A stretch of 55,861 nucleotides of DNA, from positions 1-55,861 of the IMG/VR virus record IMGVR_UViG_3300048088_000770; one strand, 5' to 3'. Of the stretch, positions 1-6,600 are shown one piece after another. The translations under genes and the position numbers were made by a program. The notes below the pieces were generated by a model. It ran no database searches. It worked only from the letters and a program-made list of their open reading frames with translations, and was not told the DNA's origin. The stretch is from a virus. Every line of letters begins with the position of its first letter. Position 1 is the stretch's first letter.

Positions 1-1233
1 ATGCCCCTCACTGATACCGCTGTCCGGCTGGCTAAGCCAGCTGACAAAGGTTACTCCATCACCGATGCCGGCGGCTTGTCATTATTTGTCGCCCCGAATG
101 GCACAAAATCCTGGCACTTCAGGTTTTCCTGGCACGGCAAGCAGCCGCGCATGTCGCTGGGCACCTATCCAGAAATATCCCTGAAAGAAGCTCGAGATCT
201 GCGCGATCAGTCTCGTTCGCTTGTGTCTAAAGGCATAGATCCTCGATCGAAGCGGCGCGAGGAAAAGCGCATTTCGGCATCCGAGGCGATCAAGACCTTT
301 GAAGTCGTCGCCAACGAATGGCACGCCTTTAAAACTCCGCGCTGGGTTGATTCGAAGAGAGGTGCGGCTAATCAGTCAAGAGCCTATCTCGAAAACGACC
401 TAATCCCAGTCCTTGGTAAAATCCCTGTGGTTGAAATAAAGCGGCAGGATGTGCTTGCTACTCTGCGCCGGATTGAAGGTCGCGGAGCCTTGAGTGCTGC
501 CGAAAAATGCAGGTCATGGCTCAATGAGATTTTCCGGTTCGCCATTGCATCGGGCTATCTGGAGATGAACCCTGCATCGGACTTAGACATCGTCGCGGCC
601 AAGCCGCCGCCAGTGAAGCACAACCCAATGTTGCGCCGGCACGAACTGAAAGATTTTTTACGCAATTTGCGGGAGTTTAAGCGCGCAACTGGCTACATCA
701 TCGGCGCCATTCGTATTCTGCTGCTTACAGGAGTTCGCACAGGTGAATTGCGGCACGCGAAATTTGAGCAGTTCGACCTTGATGCAGGACTATGGACAAT
801 CCCGCCGGATTCGGTGAAGCAACTGAGGAAGGTGATTCGTAGCAAGGGAGGTGATTCGGTTCCGCCGTATTTGGTGCCACTTTCGCGGCAGGCGGTTGAG
901 GAGGTGAGAAAAGTGCATGCCTTGACCGGGCGCTACAAGTTGCTGATCGCCGGGCGGAGCGAGCCTACCCGGCCAATCAGTGATAACTCGTTAAATGCCG
1001 CTATGAGGCGTATGGGATATAGAGACCAGCTAACCGGGCACGGGATTCGTGCGACGATTTCTACAGCTCTAAATGAGATGGGGTACAACGAGGATTGGAT
1101 CGAGGCGCAGCTTTCACATGCAAGCTCTAGCAAGGTCAGGAAGACCTACAACCATGCTGAGTATGTAGAGCAGCGACGGGAGATGATGCAGGCGTGGGCG
1201 GACTATCTTGATTCGCTGGAGGCAGAGGGCTGA
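1..1233 (+). CDS. int: Tyrosine site-specific integrase, P4 type
   Basis: This 410-residue enzyme integrates and excises the phage by DNA strand exchange at att sites. The N-terminal ~90 residues look like the DUF4102 arm-binding domain of P4-type integrases (SLGTYPEISLKEARDLRDQ). A core-binding domain follows at about 100-200 and a catalytic domain at about 210-400. The catalytic set is visible: Arg246 (TGVRTGELR), His347 and Arg350 (GHGIR), His373 (LSHASS) and the nucleophile Tyr383 (KTYNH). It begins at the first base of the window, so its promoter and the left att site lie outside. Its 3' end overlaps the convergent alpA-like gene by about 31 bases. Confidence 0.96.
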   Translation: MPLTDTAVRLAKPADKGYSITDAGGLSLFVAPNGTKSWHFRFSWHGKQPRMSLGTYPEISLKEARDLRDQSRSLVSKGIDPRSKRREEKRISASEAIKTFEVVANEWHAFKTPRWVDSKRGAANQSRAYLENDLIPVLGKIPVVEIKRQDVLATLRRIEGRGALSAAEKCRSWLNEIFRFAIASGYLEMNPASDLDIVAAKPPPVKHNPMLRRHELKDFLRNLREFKRATGYIIGAIRILLLTGVRTGELRHAKFEQFDLDAGLWTIPPDSVKQLRKVIRSKGGDSVPPYLVPLSRQAVEEVRKVHALTGRYKLLIAGRSEPTRPISDNSLNAAMRRMGYRDQLTGHGIRATISTALNEMGYNEDWIEAQLSHASSSKVRKTYNHAEYVEQRREMMQAWADYLDSLEAEG

Positions 1234-1436
1234 TCACCGCGCGCGGCCGCAACCCTTTCTTGGCTCCATTGCAGAACCTCGGACTTGATCCAGGCCACCG
1301 CCCGGCCGCCAACTTTGACCTGTTTTGGGAATCGTCCAGCGTTTGCCATGTCGTAAATCGTCGTTTGGCTCAGGCCGACAAGCGCGATCACTCTTGGCAG
1401 CCGGATGAATTCGATTTCTTCGGTCGCTGTGTTCAT
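1203..1436 (-). CDS. alpA: AlpA-family excisionase / regulator
   Basis: A 77-residue AlpA/MerR-like winged-helix protein with the family pattern FIRLPRVIALVGLSQTTIYDMANAGRFPKQVKVGGRAVAWIKSEV (shown here only as landmarks: LPRV, GLSQTTIY, GRFP, RAVAW). AlpA proteins bind att-proximal DNA and direct P4-type integrases toward excision. It is the last gene of the leftward early operon and converges on the integrase with a short overlap. Its job is most likely Xis, made when the leftward promoter is derepressed. This role is inferred from family and position. Confidence 0.85.
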   Translation of the reverse strand: MNTATEEIEFIRLPRVIALVGLSQTTIYDMANAGRFPKQVKVGGRAVAWIKSEVLQWSQERVAAARGDQPSASSESR

Positions 1437-1437
1437 C

Positions 1438-1758
1438 TCAACTCTCCTTGCTCATGGCGGCTCGAACTGCATTTAGGAAAAGACCCACGCTCTTTTCGAG
1501 CGGGTCAGTCTCTGCTGGGTCATCCATGCGATCGAAGAAGAGGTAGACGATTCGTCCAATGACGGCATCCTTGCGCAGCGCCTCGGCATCTTTCATGAAG
1601 CAGCCGTCACAGGGTTCTGATTTTTCACGGCGCAGCGCTTCGTTCTCCGCCACCAATCTCCCCAGCATTCCATAGCAATCAGCCAGCAGGTTGTTGGCAT
1701 CGTTGAGGTTCGTGGCGCCGCGTTGGCAGCGTTTCTGCAGGGCTTCGTAGTCAGTCAT
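1438..1758 (-). CDS. Small phage protein, Ead/Ea22-like N-terminus
   Basis: A 106-residue protein of unknown function. The ATG at 1758 is chosen because it overlaps the upstream stop as ATGA, the coupling used along this whole operon; the longer frame upstream is not needed. The N-terminus MTDYEALQKRCQ, followed by a segment ending in VAENEALRREK, resembles accessory Ead/Ea22-like phage proteins and predicts a short coiled coil. The C-terminal half (GRIVYLFFDRMDD) has no motif I recognise. Confidence 0.65.
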   Translation of the reverse strand: MTDYEALQKRCQRGATNLNDANNLLADCYGMLGRLVAENEALRREKSEPCDGCFMKDAEALRKDAVIGRIVYLFFDRMDDPAETDPLEKSVGLFLNAVRAAMSKES

Positions 1759-2216
1759 GGTCTTGGCTCCGAGCGCAACCAGCAATCGTCTGCGCCACAT
1801 GAAAATCCGCCATGGCCGTAGTCTTTACATTTGGTTCCGCCCTGCACGGTCCCGCCGGCTGCTTCGATTGCTGCAACGGCATCTGCCCGCGATATCAGCG
1901 GATTGCTACCATCTTTCTGCGGCCCAGACATCCGCCGCGCCAGTGAATCGCCTTTAGAAAGGGTGACCACAACACTCGCTGCCCCATCCATGAACCCATC
2001 CCGCGCCGCATTGGCCATGTCTACGGCGGTGTATAGTGGAGTCGGGCCGCCGCGCAGGTGCTCGATCATCTGCGCCTGCTGGGCGACCTTGGTTTCAAGT
2101 CCATCGCGTTCTGCCAGCAATGCTTGAGCAATGGAGTGGAACTGCCGGCGCGATAATTCGCTGCTCATTGCCATCTCAAACGACATGCCGATGACGCCCC
2201 CAGTGATCTCGCTCAT
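1755..2216 (-). CDS. Hypothetical phage protein
   Basis: A 153-residue protein that I do not recognise. The start at 2216 (MSEITGG) makes an ATGA overlap with the upstream gene and is preferred to an ATG four codons earlier. The N-terminal third is amphipathic and possibly coiled coil (SIAQALLAERDGLETKVAQQ). The C-terminus has several cysteines and a histidine (KCKDYGHGGFSCGADDCW), which could bind a metal. It is part of the small-gene tail of the leftward operon. Confidence 0.6.
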   Translation of the reverse strand: MSEITGGVIGMSFEMAMSSELSRRQFHSIAQALLAERDGLETKVAQQAQMIEHLRGGPTPLYTAVDMANAARDGFMDGAASVVVTLSKGDSLARRMSGPQKDGSNPLISRADAVAAIEAAGGTVQGGTKCKDYGHGGFSCGADDCWLRSEPRP

Positions 2217-2425
2217 GATTTTCTCCACGATGCAGCAGCCACCCGCGCCCAGCGCTCCTGAGTGACGATGATGAAATTGCGAATACCCGTCATGACCTTG
2301 TGCATCTCGCCGTCGAACTCGACGAACTGGCCGGCCTTGCGGTGCTCTGGCACACGGTCGATGACGTCGAGCAACTTGCCCGGGGTGCCGTCGGAGTTCT
2401 GAGCGTGAATGTCATACGCTGCCAT
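2213..2425 (-). CDS. Hypothetical small phage protein
   Basis: A 70-residue protein starting MAAYDIHAQNSDG. The frame is open further upstream but this ATG is the first natural start after the previous gene's end. It has no signal peptide or membrane segment. The middle (RVPEHRKAGQFVEFDGEMHKVMTG) looks like a compact beta-rich fold. The gene overlaps both neighbours by a few bases, so it is almost certainly translated from the same operon mRNA. Function unknown. Confidence 0.55.
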   Translation of the reverse strand: MAAYDIHAQNSDGTPGKLLDVIDRVPEHRKAGQFVEFDGEMHKVMTGIRNFIIVTQERWARVAAASWRKS

Positions 2426-2606
2426 GGCGTTCCACCTCGATGCGTTTCTGAATGCCCACCCGATACCCTTCAGGCCGGAGCGCGGCGGTCTTTTCAATAT
2501 TGGCGATGACCCGCTCGACGCCGCCGAAGATCGGGTCTACCTGGCGCCCGTCCTTGAGCAGTTGATCGGCGAGGTTCCAGCCTTCTCTTTCTTCGATGCG
2601 AGACAT
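2412..2606 (-). CDS. Hypothetical small phage protein
   Basis: A 64-residue protein beginning MSRIEEREGWNLADQLLKDG. Its 3' end overlaps the next gene by 14 bases. It is charged and helical in character, with no motif that I know. The start was placed at 2606 because the longer open frame upstream runs over the 3' end of the preceding gene. Confidence 0.5.
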   Translation of the reverse strand: MSRIEEREGWNLADQLLKDGRQVDPIFGGVERVIANIEKTAALRPEGYRVGIQKRIEVERHGSV

Positions 2607-2650
2607 GACGATGCTCCATGCCGCGCGTGGCGGCAGAAGGTGGTGATGGG

Positions 2651-2899
2651 TTATGCAGGCAGTAAGCCTTTCGCTTTTGCTTCTGCCCGGCACTGCTCGC
2701 GAAACTCTCGAGCTTTTTCGATTGCTTGCTGTTTGGTGGCTGCTTTCCAGGTGGGGCCGACCTGGATGAATTTGCCGCGCAGCTTGCCGCACCAGTGTTT
2801 GACGAAGTCGCCGTTCTCGATCTGGCAGATGGTGCCTGCCGATGCTTTCGGCGCCGTCGCGTAATCTACCAACTTCTGGTCGTACGTTAATTCAGGCAT
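2651..2899 (-). CDS. Hypothetical phage protein
   Basis: An 82-residue protein beginning MPELTYDQKLVDYATAPK. It has two cysteines (ICQIENG and HWCGKLRG) and a basic, helical C-terminus (KQQAIEKAREFREQCRAEAKAKG). It is cytosolic by composition. No family is recognised. About 50 bases separate it from the genes on each side. Confidence 0.55.
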   Translation of the reverse strand: MPELTYDQKLVDYATAPKASAGTICQIENGDFVKHWCGKLRGKFIQVGPTWKAATKQQAIEKAREFREQCRAEAKAKGLLPA

Positions 2900-2950
2900 G
2901 CGAGTTCCTCGCCCGCCGTACACCGGCAGGCTGTTGAGTTTTGGGAGGGG

Positions 2951-3268
2951 TTACTGCTGGATGAGTTCGGCGGGGACTTTGACCGTTGCGCCGCGCTTGG
3001 CAAAAACCACGGCGCGGAACACGGCGATCGTCCGGGTTTCGCCGGCTTGGCGGTTGAACGGTTCGTTGGTCAGGTCGGCCAGCCAAGGATGCCGGTGACC
3101 AACGTCGACCCAGACGCCGTACTTCGTGATCAGTTGCTCGGCGTCGGGCAGTGCGAAGAGATCCATCTGACCGGTGCCGGGCTGCTGATCACCCTCGATA
3201 GCGTTGATTGCCCACTCCAGTGCCGGACCGGCCAGATCCTCGGTGCGGACGCTGACCAGGCGGCTCAT
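2951..3268 (-). CDS. DUF2591/NinX-like phage protein
   Basis: A 105-residue protein. The start MSRLVSVRTEDLAGPALEW makes an ATGA overlap with the gene upstream. The phrase LAGPALEWAINAIEG, then a central segment predicting the substrate WVDVGHRHPWLADLTNEP, is the pattern of DUF2591 proteins, which occur in early operons of lambdoid phages and are sometimes named NinX. The biochemical role of that family is unknown. The assignment rests on recognition by eye. Confidence 0.6.
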   Translation of the reverse strand: MSRLVSVRTEDLAGPALEWAINAIEGDQQPGTGQMDLFALPDAEQLITKYGVWVDVGHRHPWLADLTNEPFNRQAGETRTIAVFRAVVFAKRGATVKVPAELIQQ

Positions 3269-3459
3269 GGTTTGCGCTCGGGATGCCAGCGCGCCTTGTA
3301 TTGAGCAATGAGCTCGGGAGCGTACGAACTGATCCAGCCGCATTGGCATTGGAATTGTTCGCCATTCCATCGTGTTCTCGCCCAAACCATGCAAGCGTCG
3401 GCGCCGCAATATGGCGTGTAGCCAGGCTTCCTCATGAGTGCTTCTTCCATGCGGCTCAT
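3265..3459 (-). CDS. Small cysteine-containing phage protein
   Basis: A 64-residue protein. The ATG at 3459 (MSRMEEALMRKPGY) overlaps the stop of the tiny ORF upstream as ATGA, which fixes the start. Two cysteine pairs (CGADAC and CQCGW) suggest a small zinc-binding fold. Function unknown. Confidence 0.55.
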   Translation of the reverse strand: MSRMEEALMRKPGYTPYCGADACMVWARTRWNGEQFQCQCGWISSYAPELIAQYKARWHPERKP

Positions 3460-3512
3460 CGCCACGGCCCCTTGTAGATGAGGTAGGCCATGTAGAGCGG
3501 GGCGAAGATCAT
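3456..3512 (-). CDS. 18-residue membrane-like small ORF
   Basis: An 18-codon frame whose ATG overlaps the stop of the 235-residue gene upstream (ATGA) and whose stop overlaps the next ATG (ATGA). Its product, MIFAPLYMAYLIYKGPWR, is a short hydrophobic stretch with a basic tail. The double coupling is the only evidence that it is translated. It could instead be a ribosome-relay codon stretch that keeps the operon coupled. Confidence 0.4.
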   Translation of the reverse strand: MIFAPLYMAYLIYKGPWR

Positions 3513-4216
3513 GGCGTCACCCGCTTGAACTCGACGACCCAGACCCAGGGGTTGGCGTCCCAGTCGCCGTCGGTGGATTTCCAAAGATTGCGAAATGCCG
3601 AAATTGCGTCGGTTCCAGAAACGCTGAACTGCTGGTGGGAGCCTGGTGGATATCTGTGGTCGGCATGGTTCCAGTAAGTCTGTCCGTCCTTCACGCCTTC
3701 CCAGACCAGGCCTTCGTCGACTGCCTGGCCTTCGCTGATGTCCTGCAACCGCTCGACGCGGACGTCGGTGATCTCCAGCAGGATGCGGCAGGCCCAGCGC
3801 GGCATGTGGATGCTTGGGCGCCAGCGGCCCTCGGTGCCGGCGATAAGATCTTCTGACCAGCATGCGAACTGGTACGGCTTCGAGCGCGGGTCGTCGTAGT
3901 TGAATGCTCCGCGATCATCCAGGAAGGATTCATCTTCCATCAGGTCGCGGATGTCGTCGTCTGCCCGGTACGCGATGCCCGGGGCACCCTGCAGGTTGAC
4001 GTCTGACCAGGTCTCGCGGACGTACAGCCGGTCACCGGGATTTCCGAACGGGCAGAGACTGTTCGCAGGATCTGCGACGTACTGGGGAGCGAAGTCCTCC
4101 AGCCATTTCAGCCCGAAGCCTTTCACCGGCCGCCGCGTGACTGTCTTCCGTCCATCCAGAATGGCGCGCACCATCGGCGCCGAGAACAGTATTGGCCGTT
4201 CCTTTACCTGGGTCAT
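3509..4216 (-). CDS. ASCH-like phage protein
   Basis: A 235-residue protein starting MTQVKERPILFSAPMVRAIL. The opening ERPILFSAPMVRAILDGRK followed by TVTRR is the conserved start of a phage family with an ASCH/PUA-like fold, sometimes annotated as a morphogenetic protein. Further family landmarks are GDRLYVRETW, RPSIHMPRWACRI and RLQDISEGQAVDEG. ASCH domains are thought to bind RNA or modified nucleotides. The exact role here is unknown. It lies in the leftward operon with ATGA overlaps on both sides. Confidence 0.7.
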   Translation of the reverse strand: MTQVKERPILFSAPMVRAILDGRKTVTRRPVKGFGLKWLEDFAPQYVADPANSLCPFGNPGDRLYVRETWSDVNLQGAPGIAYRADDDIRDLMEDESFLDDRGAFNYDDPRSKPYQFACWSEDLIAGTEGRWRPSIHMPRWACRILLEITDVRVERLQDISEGQAVDEGLVWEGVKDGQTYWNHADHRYPPGSHQQFSVSGTDAISAFRNLWKSTDGDWDANPWVWVVEFKRVTP

Positions 4217-4536
4217 GGCGTCACCTCGCGGCGTGCCCACCAGCAGACAGGGCCATCGTCGGTGTCGTGGATTGACAGGCAGAACCAGCCGTCGCCTTCC
4301 GGTTTATCCGGATCCCAGTAGCTGCAATCCGGATCATGGGAGTCGAAGTAGCGCTCCGAGATCTCGTCCGGCGCATCCTCGATGCTGGTCATCTTCACGG
4401 ACAGGCGCTGCTCGGCTAGCCACTTCTTGCACTTCTCGCCATCACCTTCATCAAATGGCGGCAGTTCCGGGTGCCAGAACATGCCGTTTTCATCGCGCAC
4501 AACCGGCACCGGATGAATCAGTTTTATCGTTTCCAT
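4213..4536 (-). CDS. Hypothetical acidic phage protein
   Basis: A 107-residue acidic protein (METIKLIHPVPVVRDENGMF). The C-terminal part is rich in Asp and Trp (DCSYWDPDKPEGDGWFCL, GPVCWWARREV), a composition common in small phage proteins that fold as compact beta domains. It ends in an ATGA overlap with the ASCH-like gene. No family is recognised. Confidence 0.6.
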   Translation of the reverse strand: METIKLIHPVPVVRDENGMFWHPELPPFDEGDGEKCKKWLAEQRLSVKMTSIEDAPDEISERYFDSHDPDCSYWDPDKPEGDGWFCLSIHDTDDGPVCWWARREVTP

Positions 4537-4606
4537 GGGCGAGCTCGTCCTTGCCGCTATAGCGGCTGACTTTGAAGGGGGAGGGATTTACAACTGAAGG
4601 GATGAA

Positions 4607-4648
4607 TCAGCGGATGTAGACGAAGTAGAACCAGGTGAGGGCGATCAT
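4607..4648 (-). CDS. 13-residue coupled hydrophobic ORF
   Basis: A 13-codon frame (MIALTWFYFVYIR) whose ATG overlaps the stop of the upstream gene as ATGA. It is hydrophobic, like the 18-, 23- and 26-residue ORFs elsewhere in this operon. It is followed by about 70 bases with no reading frame. Translation is not demonstrated, and it is listed because the coupling pattern recurs. Confidence 0.25.
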   Translation of the reverse strand: MIALTWFYFVYIR

Positions 4649-5373
4649 TTCCACTCACCATTCAGTGCAGCGGCGGCGTCGAGGCAGGCGTTCCACTCTT
4701 CAGCCAGCATATCAGCGGCGCCGCACTTCCCGATTCGTGCGTGGTAGTGCTCTGGTGTTCTGCGCTCAGGCAGCACCATCGAGACCGGCGCTGGCGGGGC
4801 GGTGAACAGCGGTCGCCATTCCCAATAACCCGGCTTGTCCGTGAAGAACCATGGTTCTTCGGCGCTGTGCCTAGCCTGGTAGCAAACCGGCTCGCCCCTC
4901 CAGCTCTCCAGCTCCTGCACTTTCCCCTCCAACCTCGCAATCGTTTCGCGGCGCTGGAAGTCCAGGTTTATTGCCTTGTTCAGCTTGTCTTCGAGCTGGG
5001 CGATGGTGGATTGCAGGGCGGCGACTTCGGGTGGTTCTACGTAAAGCGGCACCAGTTCAGGCGCAGGGCTGGCAAACATCCATTCATGCGCGTATAGACC
5101 GCCGAGATGTGCAAGACTTCCGAAGTTTTCAAACGCTTTCGGGTTGGCATACGCAACAGGCTCTTGCCGCTCGACCGCTGGCGCACGATTGTTCCAATGG
5201 TCGAGCGCAGACCCTCTATTCTCAAATAAAGGTGATGTTTCTCCGCACTCATCACAAAGAATCCAGTGGCCTTGGGGGCTTTCGTAGCAAAAACTGATGT
5301 CGGTTGAGCCGCATGCACACTTGTTCAGCAGGAACTCCCGAGACACGCCGTCAATCGTTGGGTTATTGGTCAT
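4645..5373 (-). CDS. Phage protein with Lar-like zinc ribbon
   Basis: A 242-residue protein starting MTNNPTIDGVSREFLLNKC. The N-terminal 55 residues form a zinc-ribbon-like unit (CACGSTD then CDECGETSP, with a following W-N-N-R motif) similar to restriction-alleviation (Lar) type domains found in phage early operons. The middle (about 125-165) is a coiled coil (STIAQLEDKLNKAINLD). The C-terminus contains EEWNACLDAAAALNG, common in modular phage accessory proteins. The module order suggests a shuffled accessory gene. Function unknown. Confidence 0.55.
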   Translation of the reverse strand: MTNNPTIDGVSREFLLNKCACGSTDISFCYESPQGHWILCDECGETSPLFENRGSALDHWNNRAPAVERQEPVAYANPKAFENFGSLAHLGGLYAHEWMFASPAPELVPLYVEPPEVAALQSTIAQLEDKLNKAINLDFQRRETIARLEGKVQELESWRGEPVCYQARHSAEEPWFFTDKPGYWEWRPLFTAPPAPVSMVLPERRTPEHYHARIGKCGAADMLAEEWNACLDAAAALNGEWK

Positions 5374-5375
5374 GG

Positions 5376-5546
5376 TCAGTCCTCGCATCCGCAGCGTGCT
5401 GGATGGGCTTGTGGTTGTTGGCAGATCGGTTTCGCCTTCTTGTGCTTCTTCACCAGCTTTTGAATCTCCTTTGCCCAAGGCTGATCGAGCTGCATAACTC
5501 CGGTCTCTTTCAGGAGCGCTACAAGTTCTCGGTATTTGCTACTCAT
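5376..5546 (-). CDS. Small basic phage protein
   Basis: A 56-residue frame, MSSKYRELVALLKETG and onward, with a lysine-rich centre (QKLVKKHKKAKP) and two C-terminal cysteines (RCGCED). It starts inside the last codons of the upstream gene and ends two bases before the next ATG. Such spacing fits the coupled operon. Function unknown. Confidence 0.5.
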   Translation of the reverse strand: MSSKYRELVALLKETGVMQLDQPWAKEIQKLVKKHKKAKPICQQPQAHPARCGCED

Positions 5547-5982
5547 GACTTTCTGCCTCGGGGTTGGGGTTGAGGGCGGCGTCTATTGTGCTGTCGACGT
5601 TCTCTTTCTTGAACTTCACGCCGGTAAACCAGATCGGCGTGCTGAGGTAGAACTGATGCACTGATTCACTCTTGTCGCGCAGCCATTGGTATCGCGCTGC
5701 ATCTTTCTCAAGCTCCGCAATGCGCTGCTCGGCGGCGTGGCACTGGTTGCTCTTTCTGGTTAGCAATCGATCATAGTTCTCGTTGTCGACCTTAAGACGG
5801 CCCGCCCTCAATTCCGCATCATTTCTTTCCGCTCTCATAGATTCCCGCTCAGCCTCAGCCGTATCGGCGCGCAGGCGTTCGGCGTCGAAGTCGGAAGCCG
5901 CCACCCATGCACCTTCCGAATCCAGCTCAAAATGAACCGTCAAGCCTTCCGCGTATGCGTTGTACTTTTTAACTTCACTCAT
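5539..5982 (-). CDS. Coiled-coil phage accessory protein
   Basis: A 147-residue protein starting MSEVKKYNAYAEGLTVHF, with the ATG overlapping the preceding small ORF. Residues about 30-105 form a long coiled coil (ERLRADTAEAERESMRAER and RIAELEKDAARYQWLRD). The C-terminus (RYQWLRDKSES, then DSTIDAALNP) is a frequent ending of Pseudomonas and enterobacterial phage early proteins. Function unknown. Confidence 0.6.
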   Translation of the reverse strand: MSEVKKYNAYAEGLTVHFELDSEGAWVAASDFDAERLRADTAEAERESMRAERNDAELRAGRLKVDNENYDRLLTRKSNQCHAAEQRIAELEKDAARYQWLRDKSESVHQFYLSTPIWFTGVKFKKENVDSTIDAALNPNPEAESHE

Positions 5983-6059
5983 GACATGCACCCTTGAATA
6001 AGTTGCGGCCAGCCGGTCATGGCTAGGCCGAGGATTGCGAAGAGGGTTTGGGGGATCAT
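5979..6059 (-). CDS. 26-residue transmembrane small ORF
   Basis: A 26-codon frame (MIPQTLFAILGLAMTGWPQL, then six more residues) with one hydrophobic segment, coupled by ATGA at both ends. It would be a single-pass inner-membrane micropeptide. Coupling and hydrophobicity are the only evidence. Confidence 0.4.
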   Translation of the reverse strand: MIPQTLFAILGLAMTGWPQLIQGCMS

Positions 6060-6127
6060 GACAACCACCAATACCCAAACGGCAGCCAAAAGGTGACGAT
6101 GCAGAGCAGTCCGTACTTGATAATCAT
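6056..6127 (-). CDS. 23-residue transmembrane small ORF
   Basis: A 23-codon frame (MIIKYGLLCIVTFWLPFGYW then three residues), hydrophobic throughout. Its ATG overlaps the stop of the HTH gene upstream and its stop overlaps the ATG of the 26-residue ORF. Two adjacent coupled membrane micropeptides suggest a functional pair, but this is inference. Confidence 0.4.
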   Translation of the reverse strand: MIIKYGLLCIVTFWLPFGYWWLS

Positions 6128-6426
6128 GTTGAAGCCCTCTCGGCCCTGAGCCGGGCCTGGAACGTTGAGCGGTGGAAGCCGATGTGCTGCTCCACGTCGT
6201 ACCAAGTAGAGCCGTGAGCGCGCATATCCAGCGCCATGGATAGGTAATGCTCAGTACATTGCCGTGGCTTGCCCTTGTTCCCGAGAACGATCCCGGCCGC
6301 ATTCAGGTAGTACACGACCGTCGCATAGGGTCTTCCGATAGTCTCTGCGATGACGGAGGCCTTGTTGCCGAGCGCATGCAGGCTGAAAATTTGCCCTACC
6401 TCATCTCGAGACAGTTTCGTTTTCAT
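6124..6426 (-). CDS. Helix-turn-helix DNA-binding protein
   Basis: A 100-residue protein starting MKTKLSRDEVGQIFSLHALG. Residues about 5-45 look like a homeodomain-type or resolvase-type HTH (EVGQIFSLHALGNKASVIAE then TIGRPYATVVYYL). A second HTH-like segment follows in the C-terminal half (DVEQHIGFHRSTFQARL). It probably binds DNA; target unknown. The start is inside the 3' end of the next ORF upstream. Confidence 0.6.
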   Translation of the reverse strand: MKTKLSRDEVGQIFSLHALGNKASVIAETIGRPYATVVYYLNAAGIVLGNKGKPRQCTEHYLSMALDMRAHGSTWYDVEQHIGFHRSTFQARLRAERAST

Positions 6427-6562
6427 GATTCCTCCGAGCATGTTCCTGCTGCCGGGCCTTGCTGCATTTGTCGTGGTTTCCGGTGCTGCGGGGCCGTTGG
6501 CAGTAGGAGCAGAAGAAGTGGAGCTCCATGTAGCCAGCAGCGAGCTTTCCTGTGGATGGCAT
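6401..6562 (-). CDS. Small cysteine-rich phage protein
   Basis: A 53-residue frame starting MPSTGKLAAGYMELHFFCSY behind a good Shine-Dalgarno sequence (GGGAGG, five bases before ATG). Three cysteines (FFCSYC and DKC) and histidines suggest a zinc-binding fold. It overlaps the HTH gene by 26 bases in another frame. The strong ribosome site is the main evidence. Confidence 0.55.
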   Translation of the reverse strand: MPSTGKLAAGYMELHFFCSYCQRPRSTGNHDKCSKARQQEHARRNHENETVSR

Positions 6563-6600
6563 AGGGCCTCCCGGGATTGGGTGAAGTAGTGTTGGAGGGG

